From NCBI RefSeq assembly GCF_900105615.1, contig NZ_LT630003.1:3732501-3796500 (forward strand): a stretch of DNA of 64,000 bases, read 5' to 3'. The notes beneath the pieces are model-generated. The model did no database searches, was not told the DNA's origin, and was given only the letters and a program-made list of their open reading frames with translations. Below are positions 9,422 to 18,323 of this stretch, one piece after another. The stretch is from Lacrimispora sphenoides JCM 1415 (GTDB taxonomy: Bacteria; Bacillota; Clostridia; Lachnospirales; Lachnospiraceae). Numbering within the stretch: position 1 is the stretch's first letter; each line of letters opens with the position of its first letter. Position numbers and translations under genes: made by a program.

Positions 9422-11245
9422 ATGGATCGTAACGTCATCATCTGCCGTTCCATTCTGGAAAACCCGGCAGTCACACAGAGAGATTTATCAAAAGAGCTTA
9501 GCGTTTCCCTGGGAACCGTTAATAACTTAATAAAGGAATGCATAGAAAAAAAATACATTGAGATTGGAAACGGCAATGACCTATACGAATTACTCCCAGC
9601 CGGCCAAGCCCTTCTAAACGAAAATAAAGTAGACGGCGCCGTCATCATCGCCGCCGGCTTCGGCTCCCGTTTCGTTCCCTTAACTTTCGAGACCCCCAAA
9701 GGCCTGCTTGAAGTATTCGGAGAGCGAATGATCGAACGGCAGATCCGCCAGCTTCATGAAGCAGGAATTAAAGACATTACCATAGTGGTCGGATATTTAA
9801 AGGAAAAGTTTGAATACCTTATAGACAAATATCAGGTTAAGCTTCTATATAATCCCGAGTATTCCCAGAAAAACACCCTGACCACCATTTATCATGCACG
9901 CAAGCTTCTCCGGGGCAGGAATATGTATGTTCTTTCTTCCGACAACTGGATGCGCCACAATATGTATCATACTTATGAAAGCGGCGCATGGTACTCTGCT
10001 TCATATATGGAAGGAGAAACCTCCGAATGGTGCCTTGATTATAATAAGAAGGGACGCATTTTAAATGTTTCCGTAGGCGGCCAGGACAAGTGGGTGATGT
10101 ATGGACCTGTTTTTTTCTCTAAATTATTCTCAGAACAATTTTTAACGGTACTGGAACATTATTACAACCTTCCTGGAACCGAGCAGTTTTACTGGGAAAA
10201 TGTCTATATGGAAATGCTGTCCGGAGAAGCTGCCAAAAGGCTTCCTCATATTCCGGAAGCAAAACAGGACATTGACCTGTTCGTCAACCGAAGGCCGGCC
10301 GATGAAGTATATGAATTCGAGAACCTGGAAGAGCTTCGCCGTTTTGATTTGAAATACCAGCACCATTCTGATAATGAAGCAATGGAATTAGTATCGACTG
10401 TATTTCAGGTACCGGAGTCAGAAATCACAGAAATACGGTGCTTGAAATCAGGTATGACCAACAAATCCTTCCTATTTAAAATAAAAGACCGCCATTATAT
10501 CTGCCGCATCCCGGGAGCCGGAACAGAGCTTCTGATCAACCGTCAGCAGGAAAAAGCAGTTTATGATGCTTTAAGCGGACTGGATATCACGGAAAAGGTC
10601 ATTTACTTTAATGGAGAAACCGGATATAAGATTGCGGAATTTTATGAAGGTACTCACAATGCCAACCCTTCCAGCCGGGAAGAAATGGAACGCTGCATGG
10701 CGGTTGTCCGAAGGCTCCACAAATCCGGGCTTAAGGTGGACCATTCCTTTGACATTCGCGAACGGATCGACTTCTACGAAAAACTTTGCAAGGCCCACGG
10801 TGGTATCCCGTTTGACGATTACGCCGATGTCCGCAGGCAGATGACTGAGCTATTAGACCATTTGGACAACTTAAAGCATGAGAAAGTCCTTTCCCATATT
10901 GATACAGTAGTCGATAACTTTTTAATGATGCCCGACGGTAACGTACGTCTAATTGATTGGGAATATTCCGGAATGTGTGATCCCCTTATAGATATCAGCA
11001 TGAGTGCAATCTACTCCTACTACAATGAAGAAGAAGCAGATGACCTCATAAGGATCTACTTGGAGCGAGAACCTTCTGAAGAAGAACGTTTCACCATTTA
11101 CGCTTATATCGCACTTGGCGGTTTTCTATGGAGCCTATGGGCAGTATATAAGGCAGCCTTAGGAGATGAATTTGGTGAATATACCATAATCATGTATCGG
11201 TATGCAAAAAACTATTACAAAAAATGCTCCAAAATCTCCAAATAA
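9422..11245 (+). CDS. wHTH / phosphocholine cytidylyltransferase / choline kinase fusion (LicC-LicA-like)
   Basis: This 607-residue protein joins three parts. Residues 1-65 form a winged helix (VTQRDLSKELSVSLGTVNNL). Residues 71-300 are a nucleotidyltransferase with AAGFGSRF (77-84), PKGLLEV (92-98) and an SSDNW metal site around D174, as in LicC. Residues 335-600 are a LicA-type choline/ethanolamine kinase with SHIDTVVDNF, giving H492, D494 and N499, and IDWEYSG with D512. Together they would phosphorylate choline and activate it to CDP-choline in the cytoplasm. LicC and LicA are separate proteins in pneumococcus and Haemophilus. The gene is flanked by three proteins with choline-binding-type repeats, which strongly suggests phosphocholine decoration of a wall or lipid-linked glycan. 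No LicB transporter or LicD transferase is visible. Ethanolamine or another amino alcohol cannot be excluded. Confidence 0.85.
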   Translation: MDRNVIICRSILENPAVTQRDLSKELSVSLGTVNNLIKECIEKKYIEIGNGNDLYELLPAGQALLNENKVDGAVIIAAGFGSRFVPLTFETPKGLLEVFGERMIERQIRQLHEAGIKDITIVVGYLKEKFEYLIDKYQVKLLYNPEYSQKNTLTTIYHARKLLRGRNMYVLSSDNWMRHNMYHTYESGAWYSASYMEGETSEWCLDYNKKGRILNVSVGGQDKWVMYGPVFFSKLFSEQFLTVLEHYYNLPGTEQFYWENVYMEMLSGEAAKRLPHIPEAKQDIDLFVNRRPADEVYEFENLEELRRFDLKYQHHSDNEAMELVSTVFQVPESEITEIRCLKSGMTNKSFLFKIKDRHYICRIPGAGTELLINRQQEKAVYDALSGLDITEKVIYFNGETGYKIAEFYEGTHNANPSSREEMERCMAVVRRLHKSGLKVDHSFDIRERIDFYEKLCKAHGGIPFDDYADVRRQMTELLDHLDNLKHEKVLSHIDTVVDNFLMMPDGNVRLIDWEYSGMCDPLIDISMSAIYSYYNEEEADDLIRIYLEREPSEEERFTIYAYIALGGFLWSLWAVYKAALGDEFGEYTIIMYRYAKNYYKKCSKISK

Positions 11246-11310
11246 TGAGATTTTTGGAAATTGTCCGCAAATCGTAATAAAATGTTTAGGTATTTCTGTC
11301 GGTACTGTGG

Positions 11311-11465
11311 TATAATGTTCACGAAAGCGATGAGCAGTGCGAAATAAGACGGATAGTGATTTTCGTTGTGCCCCGCACATAAGAAAATCACTATCCGTCT
11401 TATTTCATAGGGCGAAAGCCCGTGAGCGAGTAAAACCTACGGTTTTACTCGCTGCACCGCGGACT
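11311..11465 (+). repeat. Structured repeat element, copy 1 (full length)
   Basis: TATAAT (11311-11316, preceded by TGG as an extended -10) is followed three bases later by CACGAAAGC. Inverted pairs then nest: GCAGTGC (11334-11340) with GCACCGC (11454-11460), one mismatch; a perfect 24-bp stem 11341-11364 / 11383-11406 with a small apical GTGC/GCAC hairpin; GGGC-GAAA-GCCC with a GNRA-type loop; and a perfect 12-bp stem 11426-11437 / 11441-11452 with a 3-nt loop. It ends at GGACT, about 40 bp before the next gene's start. Two relatives occur at 31352-31505 and 24723-24817. It is probably transcribed as the leader of the repeat-protein gene; the function is unknown. Confidence 0.8.
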
Positions 11466-11506
11466 ATAGCATATGAATAAAACGGCTAGACAGGAGGAAG
11501 GACGGT

Positions 11507-12610
11507 ATGCAATACAGAAAGAAAATGACAGCACTGCTTATAGCAGGGCTTGTAGGAACCTCTACTCTGATACCGGCAGGCACGGCCTGGGGGGCCACCG
11601 GCTGGGTTTCAGAAGGCTCCCAGTGGAAGTACATAGACCAGGATGGTTCCACTCATAAAGGCTGGGTAAAAACATCTGACGGAACCTTTTATTTTCTTGA
11701 TCTCTCCACAGGCTTTATGGCTACTGGTTGGAAACAGATCAACGGTAACTGGTACTATTTTCATTCCAACGGCGCCATGGCTACCAAATGGATACAGAAT
11801 GGCGGTAAATACTATTACCTAATGGATGATACAGGTGTCCTTGTTAAGGGCTGGTTAAAAATAGGCAATGACTACTACTATATGAAGGGCGACGGATCCA
11901 TGTCCACCGGTTGGCGTGAAATGGACGGCGGCTGGTATTATTTCAAAGAAAACGGAAAATGCACCATTGGATGGGGGCAGATTGGAAGCGACTGGTTTTA
12001 TTTTGGTTCTGACGGCAAGATGGTAACCGGCTGGAAACAGATTGATAATGCCTACTACTATCTGAATGTTGATACCAAGTCTGTGTTGGGACGTATGATG
12101 ACCGGCTGGCTCAGTGATGGAACCAACAAGTATTACATGGATACCAGCAGCGGAAAGATGGCCCACGGCTGGCTGCAGATTGATGGTTCCTATTATTATT
12201 TTAATGATTCAGGTCATATGATGACCGGCTGGGTACAGCTTTCCGGTGTTTATTATTATCTTGATCCATCTACCGGTAAGATGGCAGCAAACACTACCCT
12301 TACCATTGACGGAACAAGTTACACCTTTGGTTCCAATGGAGCTTACCAGGGGAATGCTTCCGGTTCCCCTTCTGGCTCAACTGGCGGAAACACCCCCGGA
12401 GGCTCATCAACAGGCTCCTCCAATGCGCCAGGCGGATCTGCCTCGACTCCATCAGGCTCCGGCGGGCCGGGAGGAAGCTCCTCTTCCGACAGCAATTCCT
12501 TAAGCGGAGCACCGGGAAGCTCTTCTAACGATACTCCTGGCGGTTCCTCCAATTCTTCAAGTAATGGCGTATATCAGCTATCACCAGGGCTTACGTCAGG
12601 CCCCGGCTGA
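11507..12610 (+). CDS. Secreted choline-binding-type repeat protein with Gly/Ser/Pro tail
   Basis: The 367-residue product starts at an ATG with AGGAGG about 9 bp upstream. A signal peptide (MTALLIAGLVG, cleaved near GTAWGA) is followed directly by roughly ten aromatic/glycine repeats of the form GW-x5-WYYF-x4-G-x-MATGW up to residue 285. A low-complexity tail rich in Gly, Ser and Pro follows and ends SPGLTSGPG. There is no enzymatic domain, so it is probably a structural or adhesive wall protein held by phosphocholine or another wall polymer. The structured element 11311-11465 is its leader, and a terminator follows at 12635. It belongs with the CDP-choline gene upstream and the lysozyme downstream. 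Confidence 0.88.
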   Translation: MQYRKKMTALLIAGLVGTSTLIPAGTAWGATGWVSEGSQWKYIDQDGSTHKGWVKTSDGTFYFLDLSTGFMATGWKQINGNWYYFHSNGAMATKWIQNGGKYYYLMDDTGVLVKGWLKIGNDYYYMKGDGSMSTGWREMDGGWYYFKENGKCTIGWGQIGSDWFYFGSDGKMVTGWKQIDNAYYYLNVDTKSVLGRMMTGWLSDGTNKYYMDTSSGKMAHGWLQIDGSYYYFNDSGHMMTGWVQLSGVYYYLDPSTGKMAANTTLTIDGTSYTFGSNGAYQGNASGSPSGSTGGNTPGGSSTGSSNAPGGSASTPSGSGGPGGSSSSDSNSLSGAPGSSSNDTPGGSSNSSSNGVYQLSPGLTSGPG

Positions 12611-12634
12611 TCTCATAGGAATTAGTATCTGTGT

Positions 12635-12670
12635 GGGTATCTGCACCTCGGCGCGGATACCCTTTTATTT
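12635..12670 (+). terminator. Terminator after the choline-binding-type protein gene
   Basis: GGGTATC (12635-12641) pairs with GATACCC (12656-12662) around a 14-nt loop and is followed by TTTTATTT. It separates this gene from the lysozyme gene, which needs its own promoter in 12671-12837; none was pinned down. Confidence 0.8.
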
Positions 12671-12837
12671 ACGCGGATAACGGACCGGATAAATAAAAAT
12701 ATTTTGCATGGTGCCGCCGCGATTACCTGGAAACTTGCAAAGTAAGTTTCTTCTGTTTTTGTGCGCCAATGTTTTCATTCCGGAAGCAAAAAAGCGTACA
12801 GCGTTACATAGTACTCGAATGATAAGGAGGTATCACA

Positions 12838-14640
12838 TTGAGACACAAGAAATTAGGCATACGGTTTGCAGCAGCAGCATTATGTGCCTTTATGGGAATG
12901 TCTGCGGGGTTTGGCCCGGCTATGAATTCCTGGGCAGCAGGCTATGAAAAGGTCAATGGCCATTATCAGCTTGCAAACGGTACGGTGATTGAACAGGTAA
13001 TTGCCAGAGGAATCGACGTTTCCAGATGGCAGGGAAACGTAAACTGGGCGGCTGTAGCAGAAGATGATGTAAGCTTTGTCATGCTGGGCACCAGATCCAA
13101 GGGTATTGTTGACCCTTATTTCCACACCAATGTACAGGGTGCATCAGCGGCAGGTCTGAAAGTCGGTGCTTATATCTATTCTCTGGCTACCACTCCGGAT
13201 ATGGCCAGAGAGGAAGCGGATTTTGTACTCAGCCTGGTAAAGGATTATCCAATCTCCTTTCCCATCGCTTTTGACGCAGAAGACAGTGCCACCCTTGGTA
13301 CCCTCCCCCCGGCACAGGTGAGTGAAATAATCAATGCATTCTGCCAGCGAATTGCAGATGCTGGATATTATCCCATTGTGTATGCCAATGATTACTGGTT
13401 ATCAAATAAAATCGATTTATCCAATATGCCCTATGACGTTTGGGTTGCCCGTTATGAGGCTAAACACGTTTATGCCAACCCCATCATGTGGCAGGTCACC
13501 AGTACCGGCTCGATTAACGGAATCAACGGAAACGTTGACATTGACTTCCTTTATAAGGACTTAACTCCAAAGCTTCCGGGAAATATGTGGAGAACCATAG
13601 GGGGAAAGACCTATTACTACCAGAATTATTCGATCCAGAAAAACACCTGGGTCAACGATGGCTCCGGTTGGTTCTATATGAATGAAGAAGGACTGACTGC
13701 CACCGGATGGTTTGATAAGGATGGGCTGCGTTATTATCTCGATGAAACTTCCGGACGGATGAACACCGGTTGGAAGCAGCTTACGGACAAATGGTATTTC
13801 TTCAATCAAAGCGGTTCCATGAACACCGGATGGCTTACTGACAACGGGTCACGATATTACCTTGGTTCCGATGGTACCATGGCCACCGGCTGGCAGGAAT
13901 TAAACGGCCAGTATTACTACCTGGATCCTTCTTCCGGCAAAATGGCTACCGGATGGAAGAACTTAAACAACAAGTGGTACTTCTTACAGGAAAGCGGTGT
14001 GATGTCCACCGGATGGCTGGATAACAACGGCGCCCGCTATTACTTAAATAACGACGGTTCCATGGCAACGGGATGGCATACCGACGGCTCCTCCAAGTAT
14101 TATCTGGCAGGAAACGGTGCAGTCTCAACCGGATGGCAGCTCATTGATAACAGCTGGTATTTCTTTAACCAGAGCGGAGCCATGACTACAGGCTGGATCA
14201 ATCCTGATGGAAGCTGGTACTACATTGGAAATGACGGAAAGATGCAGTCCGGCTGGCTTGAGGAACGGGGAGCCAAGTACTATTTAAGCGCTTCTTCGGG
14301 TAAGATGACCGTAGGCTGGAGACAGGTCGATGGGTATTGGTATTACTTTGGCGGAAGCGGCGCCATGGCAACCGGTATGACACAGGTAGGCGGACAGCAG
14401 TATTACTTAAATCCAGCTGACGGAAAGATGGCTGCCTCTGCTACCTTTGTACTTGATGGAGTTTCCTATACCGCTGATGCTAACGGAGTATGTACTGTGA
14501 CTCCGCAGACAACCACCGGGCAGACAGAAGGAAATAGCACAGAAAGCCAGGCCGGCCAGACCGGTCAAACGGGGACAGAAACAGCTCCTACCGATTCTGC
14601 CACCAACCAGACAAAAGAAATCGGTCCTGGAATACATTAA
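12838..14640 (+). CDS. GH25 lysozyme with C-terminal choline-binding-type repeats
   Basis: The start is TTG at 12838, 7 bp after AAGGAGG (12823-12830); no better ATG exists in frame. Residues 1-34 are a signal peptide ending NSWAAG. Residues 55-240 are a glycoside hydrolase 25 (N-acetylmuramidase) domain: RGIDVSRWQG holds D60, and FPIAFDAED provides the D146-x-E148 pair expected at the active site. Residues 245-550 are about 14 aromatic/glycine repeats that would bind choline-substituted wall polymer. The end is Ser/Thr/Gln-rich and finishes IGPGIH. This combination parallels pneumococcal and phage choline-binding lysozymes. It probably trims peptidoglycan at the cell's own surface. No phage genes surround it, so a cellular autolysin is preferred over a prophage endolysin. 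Confidence 0.93.
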   Translation: MRHKKLGIRFAAAALCAFMGMSAGFGPAMNSWAAGYEKVNGHYQLANGTVIEQVIARGIDVSRWQGNVNWAAVAEDDVSFVMLGTRSKGIVDPYFHTNVQGASAAGLKVGAYIYSLATTPDMAREEADFVLSLVKDYPISFPIAFDAEDSATLGTLPPAQVSEIINAFCQRIADAGYYPIVYANDYWLSNKIDLSNMPYDVWVARYEAKHVYANPIMWQVTSTGSINGINGNVDIDFLYKDLTPKLPGNMWRTIGGKTYYYQNYSIQKNTWVNDGSGWFYMNEEGLTATGWFDKDGLRYYLDETSGRMNTGWKQLTDKWYFFNQSGSMNTGWLTDNGSRYYLGSDGTMATGWQELNGQYYYLDPSSGKMATGWKNLNNKWYFLQESGVMSTGWLDNNGARYYLNNDGSMATGWHTDGSSKYYLAGNGAVSTGWQLIDNSWYFFNQSGAMTTGWINPDGSWYYIGNDGKMQSGWLEERGAKYYLSASSGKMTVGWRQVDGYWYYFGGSGAMATGMTQVGGQQYYLNPADGKMAASATFVLDGVSYTADANGVCTVTPQTTTGQTEGNSTESQAGQTGQTGTETAPTDSATNQTKEIGPGIH

Positions 14641-14730
14641 TAGACTGTAGATGATTAGGTTGCCTGTTGCAAAGCAGAATCGCAATGATATATCATACAA
14701 AAAAATAGCACTATAAAGTTCAATAAACAA

Positions 14731-14782
14731 GAGAATGCGCTTTGAAAAATGGTATTTAAGCCCAATTCAAAGCGCATTTCTT
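14731..14782. terminator. Terminator after the GH25 gene, probably bidirectional
   Basis: AATGCGCTTTGAA (14734-14746) and TTCAAAGCGCATT (14766-14778) pair perfectly over 13 bp, followed by TTCTTAT. It lies between convergent transcription units and could stop both. Confidence 0.75.
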
Positions 14783-14801
14783 ATCTTAAAAACTTTATAT
14801 T

Positions 14802-15051
14802 AAAATCTTTATCTCAAAATCTTCATCTCAAAGTCTTTATCTCAAAATCTTTATCACAAAATCTTTATCACAAAATCTTTATCACAAAGTCTTTATCACA
14901 AAGTTTTATCACAAAGTTTTATCTCAAAGTCTTTATCTCAAAGTCTTTATCTCAAAGTCTTTATCTCAAAGTCTTTATCCTAAAGTCTTTATCACAAAGC
15001 CTTTATCACAAAGTCTTTATCACAAAGTCTTTATCTCAAAATTTTTATCTA
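14802..15051. repeat. 14-bp tandem repeat array, 18 units
   Basis: Eighteen head-to-tail units of AAAGTCTTTATCTC (plus strand) fill 250 bp. Sixteen units are 14 bp and two are 13 bp. Variation is almost confined to AAAG/AAAA and to the last two bases (TC or AC). The final unit supplies the TAG stop (15051-15049) of the minus-strand glycosyltransferase gene. A 195-codon plus-strand frame crosses it but has no family features and arises because 14-bp units repeat in all three frames. It is a likely variable-number repeat. Confidence 0.9.
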
Positions 15052-15984
15052 CTCCGAAAAATTCTTCGTCTCTCCAACAATATAAATAGGCCTGTCCTTA
15101 AGCTCAGCAAACAGGATGGCAATGTAATTTCCAATAACCCCCACAATCAGGAACAGCACCGAAAACATAAAGCAGATCAGCACAATGGTAGTGGCATACC
15201 CGTTTGGCGTTCCTACCCTTGCCCAGCTCCATATAGTGTAAATCATCATAATGATTCCCAGAACGCCTGCACCGCACCCGGCATAAATCCCAAGTTTAAG
15301 AGGCAGATTAGAAAAGCACATGATGGTATTCAGTGAAAAGACCATTAGCTTTTTAATGCTGTATTTGCTTTCTCCTGCTACCCTGACTCCTGCCTCATAT
15401 TCAATGGTGGTCCGGTTAAACCCGATGTTTTGCACATATCCCCGCAAAAAACGTACCTTTTCCCTGTAATTATCCCGAAGTACGTCACCAGCCCGCCTGG
15501 AAATCACAAAAAAGTCAGAAGCGTTTGGTTCAAATTTCACATCGGAAAGTACGTTGATCAAGTGGTAAAATGCAGAGGAGGCAAAATTCTTAAACCAGCC
15601 TGCGGACTCATTTTTCGTACGCACCATATTGATAACATCATAGCCTTCCTCAAGCTTCCTGACGATTTCCGGCAAATACTGGGGAGGATGCTGTAAATCT
15701 GCATCCATGCAGACGATCCCATCCCCGCTGCTGTAATCCAGACCGGCAATCATAGCTGCCTCATGTCCGAAGTTTCTGGAAAAACTGATGACCTTTACCT
15801 TTTTATCCTTCCTGGACAAGCCGTCCAGAACCTTCATGGTGCCATCCTGGCTTCCGTCATTGACAAAAATCAGTTCATAGTCCCAGTTAAGTTTATTTAA
15901 AATTCTGGCCGTTTCCTGATAGAACTGGTCAAGTGCCAGTTCCTCGTTGTAGCATGATACCACGACCGATATTGTTTTTCCCAT
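15049..15984 (-). CDS. GT2 polyprenyl-phosphate glycosyltransferase (DPM1/GtrB/CsbB type)
   Basis: The 311-residue protein has an N-terminal GT2 domain: SVVVSCYNEE, FVNDGSQDGT, and the DxD site CMDADLQHP at D94-D96. Two C-terminal membrane helices lie at about residues 230-260 and 265-295. This is the layout of GtrB, CsbB and YkcC enzymes, which move a sugar from a nucleotide donor to undecaprenyl phosphate at the inner membrane face. A membrane GT-C transferase then uses the product outside, and three large polytopic proteins directly upstream are candidates for that partner. It is the last gene of the long minus-strand run starting at rfbC. The stop codon lies within the 14-bp repeat array. 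Confidence 0.92.
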   Translation of the reverse strand: MGKTISVVVSCYNEELALDQFYQETARILNKLNWDYELIFVNDGSQDGTMKVLDGLSRKDKKVKVISFSRNFGHEAAMIAGLDYSSGDGIVCMDADLQHPPQYLPEIVRKLEEGYDVINMVRTKNESAGWFKNFASSAFYHLINVLSDVKFEPNASDFFVISRRAGDVLRDNYREKVRFLRGYVQNIGFNRTTIEYEAGVRVAGESKYSIKKLMVFSLNTIMCFSNLPLKLGIYAGCGAGVLGIIMMIYTIWSWARVGTPNGYATTIVLICFMFSVLFLIVGVIGNYIAILFAELKDRPIYIVGETKNFSE

Positions 15985-16013
15985 ATGTGCCTCCTATGAA
16001 TCAAGTGGATATG

Positions 16014-18275
16014 CTATTGATTATCATTTGCTTTCTTTTTTATATAACATTGTTCAAATTCTGTCAATGCCCGTGCTGATTTTTCGCTGTAATCCCCATT
16101 CACCTCTACCGCAGCCAAAAGGTTTCCATTATCATAACACACAGGTACCAGTTTTCCCCATTCGATCAAATCCCTGACCAGGGTATAGGAACGGTTCTCT
16201 TCTCCCGTATAGCCTGCCTGGACATAAACATAATCTGATTTTGCATAATCCATAAATTCCACGAAATAATCCATTTTCTTTACCAGGGCCACATTTCCCC
16301 ATACCCCGGTTATATCATCATAAGACTGAACGTTACATGGGAATGCCAGTACATCCGGATGGTCTCCAATGGCAATGAGACGGGTTTCCGGGTCGGCAGC
16401 AAGGATATCCCATACCTCTCCATTTCCCTTTGATACCATGTCCTGTCTGGCGGCTTCCTGATGGTTATAATAGCCTTTATGACGAAATGACACAGGTGTA
16501 AAGCCAAGGCTCCAATTCCAGCTGGTCATGGCTGTAAAAAACACAGCAAACATAAGGACCCAGACTCCGGCTCCTACGCCTCCCCGCCAGACAGTCTTTT
16601 CCCCTGTTTCAACCGCTGCCTTTAAGACATAGACCGCTGTAAGTACATAGAACAGCATGAAATAATTCCCGTCAACCTGGGTCAGCATACCTAAACTGAT
16701 AAGATTGACCACCAAAAACGGTACATAGATGACTTTTAAGAAAACGGACAGCTGAGATTTTTTCCCTCTATCCACATTCTTGCCGTAAAAACAGCTTACA
16801 ATCCACAATAAGAGAAGAAAGTACAGCAGGAATCCACCCCAGGCGAGGATCACATGATCCATATCCTCTCCTACAGGGCAAAAGAAAAATCCATGAAGCC
16901 GGTTTGCCAGGTGTACGGTCCTTTCCTTTAGGGACATTCCGGAGCCGGAATTGGGTATGGTATTAACCATGAACGGATATTTTAGATGAAATCCTATCCT
17001 TGTAAGAAGGGAGGAGAACACCGAGGTAAGGGGAAGACCTGTTAATACCTGAGTTCTTGCCCAGATACCTCCTAAAGCCAAAAGTGCGCCTGCCACAACT
17101 GCCAACCCACCGGTATTTCCCCCTTCCGCTCCGAATTTGGGAAGCAAAAACTTCCCTAACAGATATAAAAATCCCATTCCAAAGACAGCGGTGGAAAAGA
17201 TCAGAGCCGTTGGTTTTAAAGTCAGACTGAGAAAAAAGGCCGCTGTGCCGTAGCCCAGATAACGCCAGGACTTTTGCCCCGCTTTTATATAGCACAGCAG
17301 GTAATACAACATGATCTCCTGAACAAGCAGCGTAATGATATCGCTTTTGGCTGTGACTGCCATATTCATTATACCTGGAACTCCTGACAACAGGGCTGCC
17401 AAAAAGACCGCCTGCTCCCGCTTCATATAAAACCGTCCGATTTTGTAACCCATAAGAAGGACTCCCAGAGACAGCCACAGATTGATTGAGGTCACAAAGC
17501 TATAGGAAGGAAGCTGGGACAGGGGCAGAGTTAAAACCTCAAAGCCTTTGGAGTAGGTGTAGACGATCCCTATGGTTCCCAGATTTTCATAAATCCCATG
17601 TCCATTGTCCAGGATATACCGGGACCTGACCCCATACCACAGGCTGTCGTAATCCACGGCAATGTTAAGCCGCCCCGCCTGGAGGCACACCATGGTCAGG
17701 AGAAATGCCAGTAAAAAAATCTCTTTGCAGCTGAAAGCCAAACCAGACCCATTCCCTTCGCCTCCCAGACTGGACCTTCCGACAAGAAGCAGGATCCCGC
17801 CGCTGATAAAGACAAACACGGTCAGATGACCGATAGCGCCAATGCCAACAGCCGACATGAAGCAAAAGATAACGATGAGAAAGACAGCACCGGTAAGAAA
17901 GTCAGATGCCACCCCGTCATCCTTTGGAAGTTTCCATAAGGATACCCGGAGAAAACGTCCAAAAAACAGGATATAAGCCAGATAAAGACCGGATACAAGC
18001 ACCGGGACAAAGGCCACATGCGCCCACAAAAAGACGGCCGTAATAAGGACCGCCGCCACAAGTTTCTGTATGTTCTTAGGGAATAAAAACCCTGTCAAAC
18101 AGAAGGCAGCAAACAGCTCTGCCGTCTCTGCCATCATGGTCTTATATTCCCTCTGGTTCATAATCCACTGAAAAACTTCCTGGTTTAAAATCTGATTCAG
18201 AGAATACAGGATCCCTGCCGCTGAAAATACCATAAACAGCAGGACTCCATATTTATGTTTCTGCAATCGACCCAT
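16014..18275 (-). CDS. Large polytopic membrane protein, GT-C-like
   Basis: A 753-residue protein dominated by hydrophobic helices, with an estimated 14 or more membrane segments. It ends in a soluble domain of about 170 residues containing LIAIGDHPDVLAFP and YVYVQAGYTGEEN. After the first membrane cluster there is an acidic-aromatic motif, VDYDSLWYGVRSRYIL, placed like the catalytic acidic loop of GT-C glycosyltransferases that use polyprenyl-phosphate sugars. No family could be assigned with certainty. It lies 29 bp upstream of the GtrB-like gene and downstream of two further polytopic proteins, so a role in transferring lipid-linked sugars outside the cell is inferred. A surface-polymer polymerase is an alternative. 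Confidence 0.6.
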   Translation of the reverse strand: MGRLQKHKYGVLLFMVFSAAGILYSLNQILNQEVFQWIMNQREYKTMMAETAELFAAFCLTGFLFPKNIQKLVAAVLITAVFLWAHVAFVPVLVSGLYLAYILFFGRFLRVSLWKLPKDDGVASDFLTGAVFLIVIFCFMSAVGIGAIGHLTVFVFISGGILLLVGRSSLGGEGNGSGLAFSCKEIFLLAFLLTMVCLQAGRLNIAVDYDSLWYGVRSRYILDNGHGIYENLGTIGIVYTYSKGFEVLTLPLSQLPSYSFVTSINLWLSLGVLLMGYKIGRFYMKREQAVFLAALLSGVPGIMNMAVTAKSDIITLLVQEIMLYYLLCYIKAGQKSWRYLGYGTAAFFLSLTLKPTALIFSTAVFGMGFLYLLGKFLLPKFGAEGGNTGGLAVVAGALLALGGIWARTQVLTGLPLTSVFSSLLTRIGFHLKYPFMVNTIPNSGSGMSLKERTVHLANRLHGFFFCPVGEDMDHVILAWGGFLLYFLLLLWIVSCFYGKNVDRGKKSQLSVFLKVIYVPFLVVNLISLGMLTQVDGNYFMLFYVLTAVYVLKAAVETGEKTVWRGGVGAGVWVLMFAVFFTAMTSWNWSLGFTPVSFRHKGYYNHQEAARQDMVSKGNGEVWDILAADPETRLIAIGDHPDVLAFPCNVQSYDDITGVWGNVALVKKMDYFVEFMDYAKSDYVYVQAGYTGEENRSYTLVRDLIEWGKLVPVCYDNGNLLAAVEVNGDYSEKSARALTEFEQCYIKKKANDNQ

Positions 18276-18323
18276 AAAAACCCCCGTCTGTCATTTTGTA
18301 TACTGATGTAGCTACCGGATCAG

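Noticed and set aside
11341..11406. Simple Rho-independent terminator after the licC-licA-like gene
   Set aside because: The perfect 24-bp stem is not followed by a T-run and is nested in a larger conserved multi-stem element with relatives elsewhere.
12838..14640. Prophage endolysin
   Set aside because: No holin, structural or integrase genes are near; a signal peptide and choline-type repeats point to a cellular autolysin.
14802..15051. CRISPR array
   Set aside because: The units are 14 bp and adjoin without spacers; no cas genes nearby.
14749..15336. A 195-codon plus-strand frame made largely of KSLSQ-like repeats
   Set aside because: It is produced by the 14-bp repeat array and then runs antisense through the GT2 gene; no ribosome site, no family.
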